Shown here: positions 13,061-27,286 of the stretch, piece after piece | Layout of the letters: each line of letters begins with the position of its first letter | How positions within the stretch are numbered: position 1 is the stretch's first letter | From: Rhinopomastus cyanomelas | Taxonomy: Eukaryota; Chordata; Aves; Bucerotiformes; Rhinopomastidae | Reading direction: 5' to 3' | DNA: 64,000 bases | NCBI GenBank assembly: GCA_013400115.1 | Contig: VXBP01009301.1 | Span: 639,086-703,085, forward strand | Position numbers and translations under genes: made by a program | The notes under the pieces: model-generated | What the model was told of the DNA's origin: nothing | Seen by the model: only the letters and a program-made list of their open reading frames with translations | The model's database searches: none

Positions 13061-16000
13061 CAATTTCTTAGCCAATGCATCAAGTGTAACCTATGTTTTA
13101 GGAAATATTTGTTTGTTATAATTCACATGTTCAGTAACACCTGCTAATCGGAATGTTTTAACACACTGCACGGATAAATAGTAGACATAATAAAACTATA
13201 GTTGATCCATTTAATTACAACAAGATGAAAGAAATAACGGTCACCTTCAGATTCATGAGAAAGGCATTAATGTAAAAGAGCTATAAATATTTTGAAATGT
13301 CAAACCCCAGAAAGACAGAGTCCAACACGGGCTTAGCTGTAAATCAGGAACCTAGAAGGACCTTGAAAAAAAGATGGTTCTTTGGTATTTTAGAAATAAT
13401 TACTAATACAAAAAGGGTAATGATGAACCTATAAATTACATTAAAAAGGGCCATTAGAGGAGGATTAGTTTATAAAGCTGAGAGATGGTTCCTGAAAATT
13501 ATCCCGCTAGTTATTTCTTCTTTTCATTTCATATTATTCACGATCCCAAAAATTATCTGATTAATGATAAACTAATTGATTGCTGCTTTGCAATTCAAAT
13601 GCAGTGGCCAACTTTAAGCCTCCCTTTACTGCAATATACACTGTGCCTTCATTTTTAGTCATCTTTTTTGGTGCCAGTGGAAAGAGGATTATTCTAACTT
13701 GTTCTTTATAATGCATAGGGGCAACTTCAGTCTGAGCAACACTGCCACGAAATTCATTCATGCAGTTGACTCAGGTCCCTGAGTGCCCCCTCTGCATATC
13801 TGGAGAGAGCCTGATGTCTCTGCTCCTCCATCTTTTCCCACCCAGATACTCCTAGAGGACCTCGATGAGGTCAGGTGTAGCTGGAGGTGACCGAAATGCC
13901 ACTGCCTTAATTTCTCCTTGGTCTTCAGCAGTGCTCTTGGACTTAAAGCCCACTGAGCATCTTAGCAGACTGCAGTTTGCTCAAGGAGATGATGCTGTGT
14001 GCAGGGACAAGTTACCATTCATAGGAGTTTTCGTCCTTTCAGATGATGGGGACTGCTTCAAAGAGCAAAGCCTGTGTTCATTGTCAGGAGTACACCAAGA
14101 GGCTGGAGGTGGATCTGAGGAGCAAAGATCTGTCTCTCAGGCATAGACACTATTTCTCATACCTGCACTTTCATTGCAAGGTATTGCTTTTTGGAATAAA
14201 CTGTAATTTTTTGTATATGATTTATCTTCAGATTGATACAGGCATGCATGGAGCCAGAGTGTGGAAAACAGGTCATGTACGTTGCTGTTGGTGACAGAAG
14301 CACAAACAGAGTAGGACGATCACCTTTCTGGACTGAAATCAATGGCATCTACAGTGCTACGTCCCAAGGATCCCCTTCTGGGATAGAGACACCTGCCTGT
14401 CTAATTGTGAACACTGGAAAATATCACAAAGCAATGCTCTGACAGACTGTGCAAGGTGTTGGGTGCTGCCCAGCACAACTACGCAGTGCCAGCGGGCTTC
14501 CAGTAATCTCTGGCTTCCAGTCTTTGAATTCTCTGGGTTCCATTAATCTGTGAATATCTAGCTGGAATCTAGAATTCCTTTCTGAGGCTACTGAAGAGTA
14601 CTGAAGATGGGGTGAAGGAAGCAGCACTTGGTCCTTTAAGCAGCAAAAACGACAGTTCTCCTCGCCAAAGCAGCAAGATGCTACAAGATCATTTCGGGTA
14701 GTACAGAGACAGAAGAGGGTTAAAACACAAGATATTTTGCCTTTTCAAACACCAAATTCCTCTTTTAGTTTGCTGTAAGTAACTTCAGTTTCATTACCAT
14801 AAAAAAAGGATTTATAAAAAATGTGTCAATGGAAATTCCATCAGAAACCCTGGAAATATTGGCTATAGACTTCTAGAACTTCAGCATCGACCCGACGCGG
14901 GTGGGGATTACTAAGCAGGCAAAGGCTGCCTCTGACATCCTGTTCAAACGACGATTTGGATTTTCAGCCTCCCAAAATGATTACATTAGCCTTAGGGTTT
15001 TTCCAAGAGCCTTCCTGATAAGTGTTGTGTTTCAGCATGAATTTTAGTCATTGTACTTTTCCTTCCAGACTAAATCACAGTCCCTAATAGATGTAAACCT
15101 CGTCCTTTGAACACGATATTTTTGCATGCACTCAACTAGCATTACATTTTAGACAAAAGTGATTCCTTCATTTGTTCCTTAACTCCCACACATTCTCACT
15201 TCAAGGGTATATTTTTCACCTGGAAGACACTAAAATTGGTGTCACCTTTCCTCTGCATCGACAGCAGAGGATTAAAATGCTTGTGCTGAAGCACCTTGTA
15301 TTTTCTCTTCTCCTTTTAATTTATCACAACCACACGTTCCACAGGAAGTTAAGGTGGAGGGAGAGAGGGGAGGAAAGATGCCCAGCTGATAGACAGCACA
15401 TCTCCCTTGCAGAAGATTCATTCCACTGCACATTTTGAATCTGCTGACAAGAAACTTGCAGCACAAGTAATCAGAGCCTTTGCAAGATTGATTTTGTCCC
15501 CTGCTGGTATATGGCATATAGGGGGAAAAGGTTCTCATCTCTCAGTGTAATCTTAACTATTTAGAAGCCATTATTGTGGGATTACAAATCATCCGAGTAC
15601 CTTTCTTGTGTAACTTAGTTATTTATTAGAAAGACCAGCAAATTAGTCAGGTAACATTATGTAGTGCTCCAGACCTGAAGCTCTTATTCACTGTGCTGCT
15701 GGATTCTTCCCTCAATTTGCAAATGCTAGTAAATCTACGAAGTTCTGCAAACAAGACTGCATCATTAGGAGTACAAATAATTAATTAACATTTCTGTTTT
15801 ACTTTTCTAATTGCAGATCTACATAGAGCTTACTTTTCAAAGTGACTCAAACAAAACTGCAGATGAATTCTGTCCTAGGTTTGTAAGAAATGCTTAAAGT
15901 CAACTTGTCATAGAGACTAAATTGAATCTACTACACATACAGCTCTGGAGGGGAAGATGTAGGGAAAAAAGGAGAAGCATGAGATTTATCTGATGTTTGG

Positions 16001-18373
16001 TTGATGTATGGCTATATAAAATCTTAAGTAATACAGATAATGTCACACAATATTGCAACATATATTTTCGGTTGAACATTATAAGACAATAAGGCATAAA
16101 TGGAAATTAAAGGAAAAAAACCTGAATGGTTGTCGGGGAACACTTTTTCATTCAAAGAATCATAAACATATGGGATGGTGTGTCAGGCAAAGTTTCTGAG
16201 ATAAGAAGAAGGGAGTAATTACAAAATGGATTTATAACCTGAGGAATAAAGTAGAGAAAATGGAAAAGAGCTTTAAGCCTAATGATTTTTAACCCTCGCT
16301 GCAAAGAATGCACATGAGAACTGTATTTAATAGGTTATGTCTAATTTGCTGGAGTTTACCTTATATTCTTTAGTCAGTAATGGAATATAAATAAGACATA
16401 TGTAAGGTATCCACCCATGCTACCATGTACTTTTATTACATATCAATATATAAAAAACACAAACACAGAAGCTGAGGTATGTTCTGTATGCCTGCCCCAC
16501 TGTAATAAATGACTTTTTGATGTTAAGATATTGGCTACTCAAAGCACACACATTTTTGATGTTAGAAAATGTGGCACTAAGAGTGGCTCTTCTGTAGTGG
16601 TGTGTAAAAACAAATAATCTTAATAGATAAATGTATTAAAAGGCAGCCTCCAGGGCAAATAAAGCAGCAAACATATTTTCATGTGTTACACAAGCAGTTA
16701 GAGGAAAAGCGATTGGAAATTGCAAGCCAGAACATTTTCCCATTGCTATTCCAAAACAGGGTGGGAAGGATGTCATTCAACTTTTAATCTTCTTCAAGAT
16801 ATTCAGGTAGGAGCAAAGACCTCAGCCAAACAGTCACAGACTTCCCTCTCAAGTGTATCAATGGGTTCCCATATTCCACACTTCATCATAATCTTCCTGT
16901 CCTTGGACATCGAAGAACTACCACCAAAAAGCTGCACAAATGGTTCACATGTGGAACTGTTCCTACAACACACGTACAGTGAGAACAGCGCACCAAAATG
17001 ATCACACGTGGGTTATGGGCATTTATCTAGGGCTAAGAGTCCCAGGTAATAATTATATAGGGTATAATAATTGGAATTATCCCTTGACTAGACAGTGACT
17101 CCAGAAACCCCAGCCAAATGCACAACTTAGTAGTGTTCTAGCTAAGAACCAATTCTTTTTGTGAAATATAGAAATAGAAGGGTAATACTAGGCATTCACC
17201 AGTCCTATTCTAAACCGATTTCCTATGCTGAGGGTGAAACAAGTTGAAGCCTAAGAGAAGCCTATGAGTCATAGACATTGAGAAGAAAAATATCCTTTTC
17301 ACACATCTGAGGGGAAAGAAGTTGTCCAGCAAGGCAAATTAAATAATGCTAATGAGCAAAACCCTGTGGTTATAGATAGGCAAAGCTGAACTTCGCAATG
17401 ACAGCGTGAGCACTGTCTGTGCCAATCTCTAAGAGACCATCAATCACAGCTCTCCCATAACCGAAACAAAATCCATGCTTACAACAGCAAGACAGCAATC
17501 AGAGACACCTAGATTATCAAAACGTGACCTAACTTACTCCAACATTATTTCTCAAATACCTCCAGCAGAACAGGAGACAGATTTCAGTGCTGCTTGATTT
17601 TTTACAAGAAGGGAAGGGCAGGGGTCCAAATGGTAAGTTGTTGGATGCAATTCTCTTCGCATTTCCATGACTTCATTATTTAAAAGGATCTATCTCAACC
17701 AAGGAAGCAGTTCAAACCTGTCTTGACTCTGCTTCACTTCATCAACCCATATTGAAGCATTAAAAACCCCCCAGAATAGTTGTGAAGTGCCTAGCAGGAA
17801 GAGAATACCAGCACTAAAATCAAGTCAAGCAAGTAACACAGTCTGCATCCTTCCATCTGAATGGTTCTAGTGGACAAGAAATTGCTGTGGCTGTAGCAAA
17901 ACAGCCTTCTCCTTTCATGGTTATTGGATGGAGGGTAAAATACTTCCTAGACAGCAGTCTGAGTTTTTGACATCAATGGGAATCAAGAGCATGAAGTGCC
18001 TTTAAAATTTTACCCATAATCAATATTTTGAAAGGTTGCTGAGGTTTTTCTTGCACTTTTTTTACAAAGAAGTGTTTTCTCATAAAGGCTGGTTTTGGGC
18101 TTTGCCAGGAATATGCCATTTGTTGTTTAATGGGCTGAAATGAATTACCTTAATTGAGAATAAAAATTAGTGTAATAGGAAAAAAAGGGCAATAGTATTA
18201 TTTGGACAACAGGTACTGAAGGCAGAGCACATCACTGCAAAAGCAGAAATGGTCCAACAAGGCCAAATGTGCCACAAGTGAATGTGGAAAAAGGGAATGC
18301 TGCTCTTCGGGAGTGCCCTGCTTCACATGGAATGCCACAAAGCTAAAGTTAGAGGGGACCTAACTCAGCACGG
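13061..18373. other. unique DNA, no gene seen
   Basis: Open frames up to 93 codons (13865-14146, 11-kb neighbours alike) lack any recognisable domain. A small CpG palindrome ACCCG/CGGGT is at 14889-14901. No CR1 or other transposon signature was recognised in these 5.3 kb. Confidence 0.5.
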
Positions 18374-18406
18374 GGCCAACATTGGCCTGGCAGCAACATT
18401 GCCAGG
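18374..18406. repeat. two overlapping short hairpins
   Basis: GGCCAACATTGGCC (18374-18387, 6-bp arms, 2-base spacer) overlaps a second stem CCTGGCA/TGCCAGG (18386-18392 with 18400-18406). CAACATTG recurs in both, so the unit looks like a decayed tandem duplication of a palindrome. NF1-type TTGGC...GCCAA half sites are present. Confidence 0.6.
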
Positions 18407-20062
18407 CTTCAAAGGTGGAGAACCGCAAGGTTTAAGGTTTCGAGAGGTAGTTTGAGTTTTGAGAGGTAGAAGTCTCTCACAATTGTAAGAGTGGTAGGGA
18501 TATTTACTGTATTTCAAATAATGTGAAAGGAAATGAAAGGGAAAAACATGAATCACCCAGAAACTGGGAACTAAAATCAGAGCCCAGGCTCTTAAATTTT
18601 TATAAGCACGAATCCACTCAAATCGAGCCAAATGACAAATGGAGCTGAATGGGCATACCAGAGTCTTTGTCAGTCTCCAAAATAAAAGTGGCATTCGAGC
18701 TGCTTCTTTAGAAATAATATGACCCAATTTCTCTCTTATTTAGGAGTCTTTCCTTACGTTTTCATAAAGTTGTGCCAAGCGCTTCCATTACTAATCCTGA
18801 TTCCTTTAAAAAGTCTTTCTATTTTGGGGAGCTCACAGGAACGATCATTCCATATGTAAAGGTAGAACCTGCATATTGCCACTGCCAGCTTCAGTCTGCT
18901 CCAGGTCAGATTTCTGTTGCTGAGAGCTAAAATCTCATGCTTGCCTGTGAAAAAAATATTTGGAAATCAGATTTGTGTTTGACAGTGGGAAGTGCTTGAG
19001 TAGACATCAAAAAGCAGCTATAACAATTGACTGTATCTGCATCTGTCTTGGCTCTCGGCTCTCTCAGTTCCCTTGGATGATGAAGCTGCCATCTTTTAAA
19101 TGATTTCACTTAAAATAATACAAAAATGTTTTCCATTTTGATTTATCCAGAGAAGCATCAAAGCAAGCTGTGAAACTGGTGTCTGCCTTCAACACCGGAA
19201 AATTTCGTGACACACAGACCCCAGTACCACCAGCGAGGCAAAAAGCCAGCGATATAGAATGAAAAAGTAGTTAATTTAAGGCTCTTCCCACAGGCACTTC
19301 CACAGAATATATTATTAGCTCAAATATTGTAATTTTGAAAAATCTCATGGGTATGAGGAAACTAGCTTTCCACCAGCTTCTGCAAGGCTGCCTGACCAGT
19401 GCTCTGCCATTCAGAACACAAGAGAGTAGACACGAGCAGTACTCCCTGTGCAGCACACATAGACTGGAGGCACAACTGTGGTGTGAATGGAGGCTAGGAT
19501 TTAGCAAACGGTTCCATTGAGGAAAAGAAAGTGATGAAACAAAGCGATATTTATTCCTGGGTTGCAAAAAAGAGAGCTGTTTGTGCCAAACCAAATGAGT
19601 ACTTGAACAAGACATATTCAGGCTCTAATGCATATGAATCGTTCTGTACGTGTTGCCTCATAGCACACCCGTGCGTGATGTTGTTAGTGTCACTCGAGGC
19701 GTGTTATGGATTTACTGTATTACATACAATGCAATTATTGATTTACATAAGTATTGCTATTTTCCCTCAAATGTAACAGATTTTAGCTTGAAAGGACTAT
19801 AAACTGAGAGACTCGCTATAGTTTAAAATTGGCAGCTGGTCGGGAGATGAATGCCAGGCAAAGTGAGTGTACAGGAGGTTCCTGCTGTTTCCTCAGGGAA
19901 GCGTCCCTGGGTGAGACATCTGCTGTTCAAACTTCACCACACATTTTATCAGGTGACACTCTGTTGATACCTAATCCAATTTTTTTCTGTTGTAAAATGT
20001 TCTGGTTAAATGAAAATATCGTAACTTTCCATTTCCATTAAAAACATCAAACCCACTTGATT
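18407..20062. other. unique DNA, no gene seen
   Basis: Overlapping open frames on both strands (up to about 120 codons at 18365-18727 minus and 114 codons at 19271-19615 minus) show no domain and no shared frame. They look like chance openings. Confidence 0.5.
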
Positions 20063-20074
20063 CCCCCCCCCCCC
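20063..20074. repeat. C12 homopolymer
   Basis: Twelve consecutive C. Such runs are prone to sequencing length error. Confidence 0.95.
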
Positions 20075-23000
20075 AAATATTTTATTAAGGAATGCATCTT
20101 CTTATTGGTATCGCGAGTCCTGTAAACAGCAACTTACTTTTCTATGCATATTCATAATTTTGTGGCATGAATCATGAAATTCAAGCCCATACGTGCACAT
20201 TCTGTTCAAAATACTTATGCTGCTTTCACCACACGAGTATCTGAACTCTTGGTTTATTTATCTGTGGAACGGAGCGGCTCTTTTACCTAAAAGGTAATTG
20301 GAGCACGTTCAATAGGGGACTTACACAGCTAAAATTGTCATTGCCTGTCCACCCCACACCCCCCTTCACGCTTAATGCTGAGAGATTTGCTTCCCACAGC
20401 GTGCTCCAGACTTCTGAATGGGATTCCCTAAAGCATATGTGGGAGTTGGGCATCCTTCTTGTCTTCCACAGGCAGTGCCTCTGGAATATTTTCTGCACAG
20501 CAGCGCAGCTTTAGCAGACGAGGTGAAGAATGTTCCCACTCAAAATAAGCTCCAGCCAGGAGACTGAATGACTCTTGAGAGGTGGGAATCGAGAGGCTGA
20601 ATACCCTCAGGAAGAGAAAGAAACGAAATCTGCATCTCACAAGTCCTGACGAGTGCACTTACCGCTGGACTATTGTATAAAGGGGGCACATCCCCTCTCT
20701 GCCCTTTAAAATAGCAGCTGCAGCTGCATTTAGTGAGGATCATTCTGTCTGCATAACAGATGCACTCTCAGGAGCAGATGGAGTCTTCCAGTCATCTTAG
20801 GTGGATGACCCTCTAGGTTCTGTATTCCAGCCAGGCTTCAATGCAAGAGTGGTGACAATCTGATTAGTCCTATTAATTTGGGAACCCTATCTAATCACAA
20901 GTGTAAGCACACAGAGAACCTTTAAAGCTAGACAGCAATCTGCTCATATGCTGCAGGTAACTGGAGGGTTGGGAAGCAGTTAAGCAGCAGTTTTCAGAAA
21001 CACTGCTTTTGAATGAGATGTCTCTGTTACCTCTGTGAGAACCTGGAAGATGGTGACCAACTAAGGTCACAAAGAAAGTCTGTGGCAAGGCACACTGCTG
21101 GATCCAGAAATCTTAGGTTCAGCTACTGGACTGTTGTTTTATTTTAGTAGTTTCAGTATTAAAAATGTTTCTGTGGTAGAAGCATAGTTGCAAGAAGCAG
21201 TTGGTGATACATTCTACTCATTTTGGTGTGTTTTAGAAACACCGTTAGCATAAATCTTCTAGTGTGATTTGCACTTCACTTAATTTTATAAATATATAGA
21301 CAAGCCTCAGTCTGCACATCAGAACCAGGAATGTTTTTGTATCAAGAACCTCAAATGAGAAAATCTGTAAATGAGTTGGCTGTTTTCTCATCTGTTCTGT
21401 GCCCCTCTTGCTGCCCCTTCTGCTGTCTAAAAGGAAACTGCTTTTTTTTTCTTCCCTCTCCCAGGTTCTGTCTCACAACTGCTACTGCCTGACTGATGGA
21501 TGGAGGGACATAGTAGAAGGAAACACAACCTTAAATCTGTAACAGTCAGCAAATAAGCAAAACACTTCAGAAGAAAAAAAAAAAACCCAGCAGCTGAAAT
21601 TGGAAAGTGATTTTACTCTATAAAAAATGTCTTTACTCTGATCACGTCAGTTCCCTTTGCAAAGCCTTCCCCTCGCTTTAGCTTGTATTTTGGGCATACC
21701 TCAGCTCCTGCTCCTCCTCGTGAAGTCGTTCCTTGGCTCTAGCCAAGGCCCACTCCTCAATCTCATCATCTGCTCAGCGTGTTCCATGCAAGTCCTTCTC
21801 ACTGTGCTTGCTATTCTTATTTTGGGTTTTTTTTCCCCACATCTCTTTCCAATTCCTTGAGTCGACTCACTCAGCCAACCTTCTCCAAGCTTTTTCTTAG
21901 TACATGTCTCACTACAGAACAGGAAGACATCACAAAGGCAAAAGCCAACATTTTCAGCTGTTGTTTATCACAATAGCTTTATTGACTTAATGGGCTAGCT
22001 GAGGATCAGATCCCTTCAATTAAGGCAAAAACACTTCTCTCCCTCTGTGTGTCCTGCCCCACTCAATATTGTCTTTTTTATTCTCTCAAATAATTCACTG
22101 GGAGTAGTAATTCTATCACTTTCTTGTCACACACACAGAGCTCAAAATTCTAAGCTGCCTGCAAGTGGTAGATAAATATCACTTGACTTCCTTTTCTGAA
22201 TGAATTTTTTATAAGGAAATGCCTATCAAAATAAACCTTGTATGAATCCTAACTGTAGATTTTACACTGTGAGTTGGATGGGACTAGAATGGGATAACTC
22301 AACAAAAGGTCCTTGTTTCTACTGGTCACTACAAAATGTAATTCACATTACCCCATGGATCCTACTTGATGCCTCCTGTGCTTCTTGATGCTGAACTTAC
22401 CTCTCTAGAAGTCCTTTTTGGATGGGATGCAGTTCTCGAGTCAGATATGAAGATGACAGGGAATACACACAACACAGGGCTGACTTCAGTGACCTCCAAG
22501 CACCTCTCTTTATGTCTGGAGGTGTCACTTCAGGCCCTTGTGTCTACACAAGGCAAAATGAAAATGAAATAAAATTAATTAACAATCTGATAATTCAAGT
22601 AACATCAGGAAGAAAAAGATGTTCTTCAGCTTTTGTCCAAATGCATCTTCATCCTGTTTCAGCTGGGTAACTGATGCAGAGAGGGTCAACCCGCAGCCCG
22701 ATCCAGGGCGATGCTGCAGTTACATCTTTATTGCCTAGCAGACAGTTTGCACAAATTCATGGTGATAATGCCATTCACAACCTTCTCGTCTTCAAATTAT
22801 GAATGTTTAGATGGTAACTAGAACATCTCCCTCAATAACATAGGGCTTCATGAAATATTCAAATCCCATTCAAAATGGTGCTGCTTGTTCCATTAAAATC
22901 AAATAATTTTAATGATGATAATGTCATTTTTCTATCTCAAACATTAAACTCCTCAACCAGTAAAACACCCATATGATCATTTTAAGAGTAAGATTGCTTA

Positions 23001-23365
23001 ACCTAAGGCTTTTTAGGTTTTTGCAACACTCTTCTTTCAGCACTGTTCTCAAATAGATTATGTGGTTTTTATCAAACACACACCCACTCTCTCCATCTGC
23101 TGGAAATTTATAAAACGTATAAGAATGTTAAGGTAGATTTCCTCCATTTATAAAACCTGGGAGAATTTAAATAAAGGGAAAAAAGGTATCTTAAGATGGC
23201 TCCTTCTCTTCTGAGGATTTCTTTTGTTCACTAATCTGAAGCTACAATGGCATGAAATACAGACTCTAACCAGCAGTAAGCTGGAATGGGTCAGTGAGAG
23301 ACATCATGGTCCCAGCTGTGACCCCACTGCAGAGCCCTTTCAGAAAGAGGTGGTTCAGACCAGGA
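20075..23365. other. unique DNA, no gene seen
   Basis: Several short open frames (60-82 codons) and an A12 run at 21574-21585. No transposon end or domain was recognised. Confidence 0.5.
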
Positions 23366-24895
23366 TGGCAGAATGGTTGAGTTCTGGAAATCATCTAGTC
23401 AACCTACTTGCTGAAAGCTGAGTCAGTTACAGCAGGTTGCTCATGGTCTTGTCATACTGAGCTTTGGATGTGCTCAAGGATGGAGACTCCATGCAGTCTG
23501 CCCCGTTGTTTGATCACCCTCATAATAAAAGGGTTTATGTAGAATATCCTGTGTTTCAGCTTGTGCTCGTTGTCTCTTACCCTTTCACTGGATACCACTG
23601 AGAAGTGGAGGGGTCCATGTCCTTTATTCCTGCTCTGCAGACACTCACACACATTGATAAAATCTGCCTGCTCCCCCGTGCCCAGCTTTCTCTTTTCCAG
23701 GCTAAACAGTGCCAGCTCTCTTGACGCAGGACAGCTGTTCCTATCCCTTAATATCTTGTGACACTTCACTGGATTTGCTTTAGGATATCCATGTCCCATT
23801 CGTACTGGGGAGCCCAGAACTGGACATAGCATTCTGGAGTTCCCACCAATGCCAAGTGAAAGGATCATCTTTGCCAGCTTGTGGTCAAAGCTTCTCCATT
23901 CAGCCCATCGTGCTGTTGGCCTTTCTTGTCACAAAAATGCTTTGCTGGCTCACGGGCAGAGGTTTGCTGGGGCTGTGAAGCTGCTTCTAGCCAGTTATCC
24001 CCATGTCCACACTTGCAGAACTTTGTTGCCCATTTTTGAACTTCATAAGGTTCCTGTTAGACTCTGTCTCTAGTATCTCAGGGTTCTTCTGAAAAACAGC
24101 ACACAGTTCTGTCATATCAATCACTTCTCATCTGCAAACGTACTTGAGGTTTGACCACTCCTGCCCCATTATTCAGGTCATTAATGAAGATTTTAAGCAG
24201 TGTTGTCTCCAGTACTGACCCTTGGAGTCTGCCACTATGACTGTCCTTCAGACGACCTTAATAATGCCGAGCACATTCTTCCAGGCCCAGCAATAAAACC
24301 AGCTTGTGATCCACCTCCCTGACCACTGCAGACACTCAGTGAGGATATTATGGGAAACAGTGTCAGAAGCTGCACTAGACCTGAGATAAACAACATCCAC
24401 CACTCACTGCTCACTCAGTGACATAGCTGTCTAATTGTATAAGGTTGTTATGTTGGTCAAGCATCAGTTCCCCTTCATGAATCTATGCTGACTACCAGAA
24501 GTTATCTTCTTGTTCTTAATATGTTTAGCTACAGCTTCCTTGTGGTTTGCTCCATGACTTTGTCTTGGACAGAGGTGAGGCAGATCAGCTTGTGGTTTCC
24601 CAGATCCTCCTTACTTTTCTTGAAGACAGGAGTGTCATTGTAACCCTTCCAGTCCTCAGGATATTCTGTCAATCACTGCAACCTTTTAAAGGCAACGAAG
24701 AGTGGCCTTGTAATTACATCAGTCAGCTCTCTTAGCAGTCTTGGATGCATGTTATGAGGATCCTCAGACCCTCTGTACATCCAGTTGAAGTGTTCTTCAA
24801 TCTGATCCTTCTCCCCAGAACTGGTCATCTGCATCTCTTGGAACTCAGGATTCAGGCCTGCCATGTGCTGGTACCCAGCAGGTGTTAGAGACCAT
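23366..24895 (-). mobile_element. old CR1 retrotransposon, antisense, about 1.5 kb
   Basis: Read on the minus strand this is the 3' part of an old CR1: part of the RT region, the ORF2 C-terminus and the 3' UTR. Plus-strand landmarks, in order, are a worn 3' end (GGCAGAATGGTTGAGTTCTGG at 23364), CAAGGATGGAGACTCCATGC near 23476, TACTGGGGAGCCCAGAACTG near 23803, ATTAATGAAGATTTTAAGCAG near 24179 and TCTTCAATCTGATCCTTCTCC near 24793. A 138-codon minus-strand frame at 23452-23868 still resembles the ORF2 C-terminus (LALFSLEKRKL, a KLKHR segment). Several deletions and frame breaks show it is dead and more diverged than the copies in the right half. Confidence 0.9.
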
Positions 24896-27097
24896 GCCTT
24901 AGAGTGAACAAAAGCTCAAACATCTTCAAGAAGCTGCTAGAGGTTCCTTGAACCGACCACCCCATGGAGGCACCCTTTCCTTGCAGCAGGAGACACCCTT
25001 CATTCTTCAAAGGATTCACTAGAATAACTTAGGGACCCCAGAAGCTGTTCCAGATGTTCCCAAACATGTGCAGGCTGGAATGTGCTGCACTATCTACTGT
25101 GTCTGTTGACTGCCTCTGTTGGGTTTACTCGAGCTCCTGGGGTGGTGGGGTAAGAGTAACGTGGGAAAACACGCTGACAGAGTAAAATAGGAAGTGCCAA
25201 GTATGGGAACACTCTGCTTTTACCAGTACAGTGTCTGGGCTGGTCCATGATGGAAAGAGGGGCATTATGCTTCCTGCCTGCTCTAACACATAAAGAACAA
25301 GCAATGACTCAGGAGCTAGCAAGCAGCTACTATAGCACGAAGCTTGGATTTGGACAAATGTTTCTTGGGGTTTGAAAATATGAGTTCTGAAAAAGGGGAG
25401 ACCTTAAGCAACAAATGATGGTTCTGAGTTTTTTGTCAAGGAATGTAATTTTACTTGCAGCTGAGGATCTTAAGAGCTAAACTTGAGTTGTTCTTGCGCA
25501 CCTAAGCCAAAGGGATCCCTTATGTTTTTTCTGTGACAACTCATGTTCCAGAAGTTAAACTCATAATAGGCCTGAGCAGCTTCATGTCTGTAGGTTACAC
25601 AGGTTAGTTTACATCCATAAATTAAGTCTTTATGTTGATCTACCAAGAACTGATTTAATCTGTGCTTTTAAAATACACAGTAAAAACTGGTTTCTAGATG
25701 CTGCAGTGTTTAGTTTCCCTGTACATGCACCCCATTATGATGCGAATAGCTCTTCCTACACTAACCCTGAAAGAGCAAGCTGAATGTTGAGTTTTAAACA
25801 AAATAGATCCCTTGTCTTCCTTGATATTTCCAGCAGATCACTCCTTTCTAACTCGTTCATATGGACAATACACTTTGCACACTTGCAAGATTCTGCTCTT
25901 CCCCTCGTGCAGCATACATAGACCCTTAATTGTCACACGAATACTCCAGTGTGTGAATAACATACATTATTTAACATCAAAATCATGCCCCACAGTTGTT
26001 CTGTACATGCAACACAAAAAGAGATATTGACTTGGAATACCTCAGTAAAAATATAATTTGTTTATTTTAAGATGTCTTTTCAATATGGGCTGAGCAGTTC
26101 CAAACATTAATAATGAATATTTACCTAGAAAAAAAATTACAATGTAAGAACTCTATTGCCTGAAGGACAATATTAATTAGTAATAGTAGTCCATAACTTA
26201 GTTCCAGAAAATGCCTGCTGTCTTCTTCAAGAATGGATGGAGCACAATGGCACTACCATTGGTCAGATTAGGTTGCTTCCTTTGAGGCCTTGCAAACACC
26301 CAGATGTTATGCTTTTCACCTGCGGAGCTGAGACTGATTCTAAGCATGTTATCCCTTGTTGCAAGCCTCCCACAAAGACACAGAATGATCTCTGCATTCC
26401 CCTAGGGTGTATTCTGCACTCTGCACACCAGCTCTGCTGAAGAGGGTGGGAGCTGCACATTGGTGAATATAATCCCTAGTCACTGTTTTATTTAAATCAA
26501 GCAGTAAATATTCATCCCAGTTAGAAGCAGAAAACGTTTAAACTTGTTAAAAAGATTGTTTACAGAAGCCAGTGGAAAGAGCAGGTAGTATTTATTCTGA
26601 GTGTTTACTCTTCCACTTATTTTCAAAGTGCTGTTGAACTTCCCCTTCTCCTGCCAAAACACAAACCTGTTTAAACTCTATGTTGTTTAGGAAGAAAGCG
26701 ACTGACAAAAACGGATCAATTCTTTTTTTCCACCGTTGAGATCCTGTGAAGTTAGTTCCTCAGTATCCGATGCAGTTTAAGTGCTGTTGCCAGCCTTTAC
26801 AACTCTCACAGGTAAACCTCCATCTTCACGGCTCCAGGATAAACCTCGCAGAGACCCCCTTTGCATGAGATAACACCCGGCCTCCTACGGTCCACAGATG
26901 CAAATTCTAGCAACAATACGTGCAGGTGGTAGCATTCAGAACATCTGCTCACAGCTGCTTGTGAACACACGAATAAAGTCTTTCCCATCTCTGGCCATCA
27001 CCATTCCATGACTTTAGAAGACCAGTACATAAACCCCATGAAATTAAAAGCAAAAAAAAAAAACCAATGAGGAGAGAATGTTTGGTTTCTCAGAGTT
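24896..27097. other. unique DNA, no gene seen
   Basis: Short open frames only (up to about 72 codons). A run of 12 A is at 27052-27063. The exact 5' end of the antisense CR1 before 24896 is uncertain by some tens of bases. Confidence 0.5.
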
Positions 27098-27286
27098 TAT
27101 ATTATATATTATCATATTATAGATCATATACTACTATAATATTATAATATTGCAGACTATATATCATTATATTGTATATAATATATTATCTTGTAATATT
27201 ATCTATATTATGTATTATTGTATTATATATAATATATTATTCTCTTATAATATTATCTGTATTATGTAGTATTATATTATATATGT
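27098..27286. repeat. AT-rich repeat with an internal tandem duplication
   Basis: Nearly pure A/T made of TATTAT and ATATTA words. Two copies of a unit of about 51-54 bp lie side by side, starting at 27175 and 27226, and differ by a few substitutions and a 3-base indel. It is able to form many alternative hairpins. Confidence 0.9.

Noticed and set aside
18365..18727. 120-codon minus-strand open frame
   Set aside because: No recognisable domain, start context or neighbouring exon. One frame of this size is expected by chance in 64 kb.
22260..22300. possible CR1 end (GAGTTGGATGGGACTAGAAT)
   Set aside because: Only a few words match. The diagnostic GATGATCTTTCGAGG, CCCTTCCAA and tail are missing.
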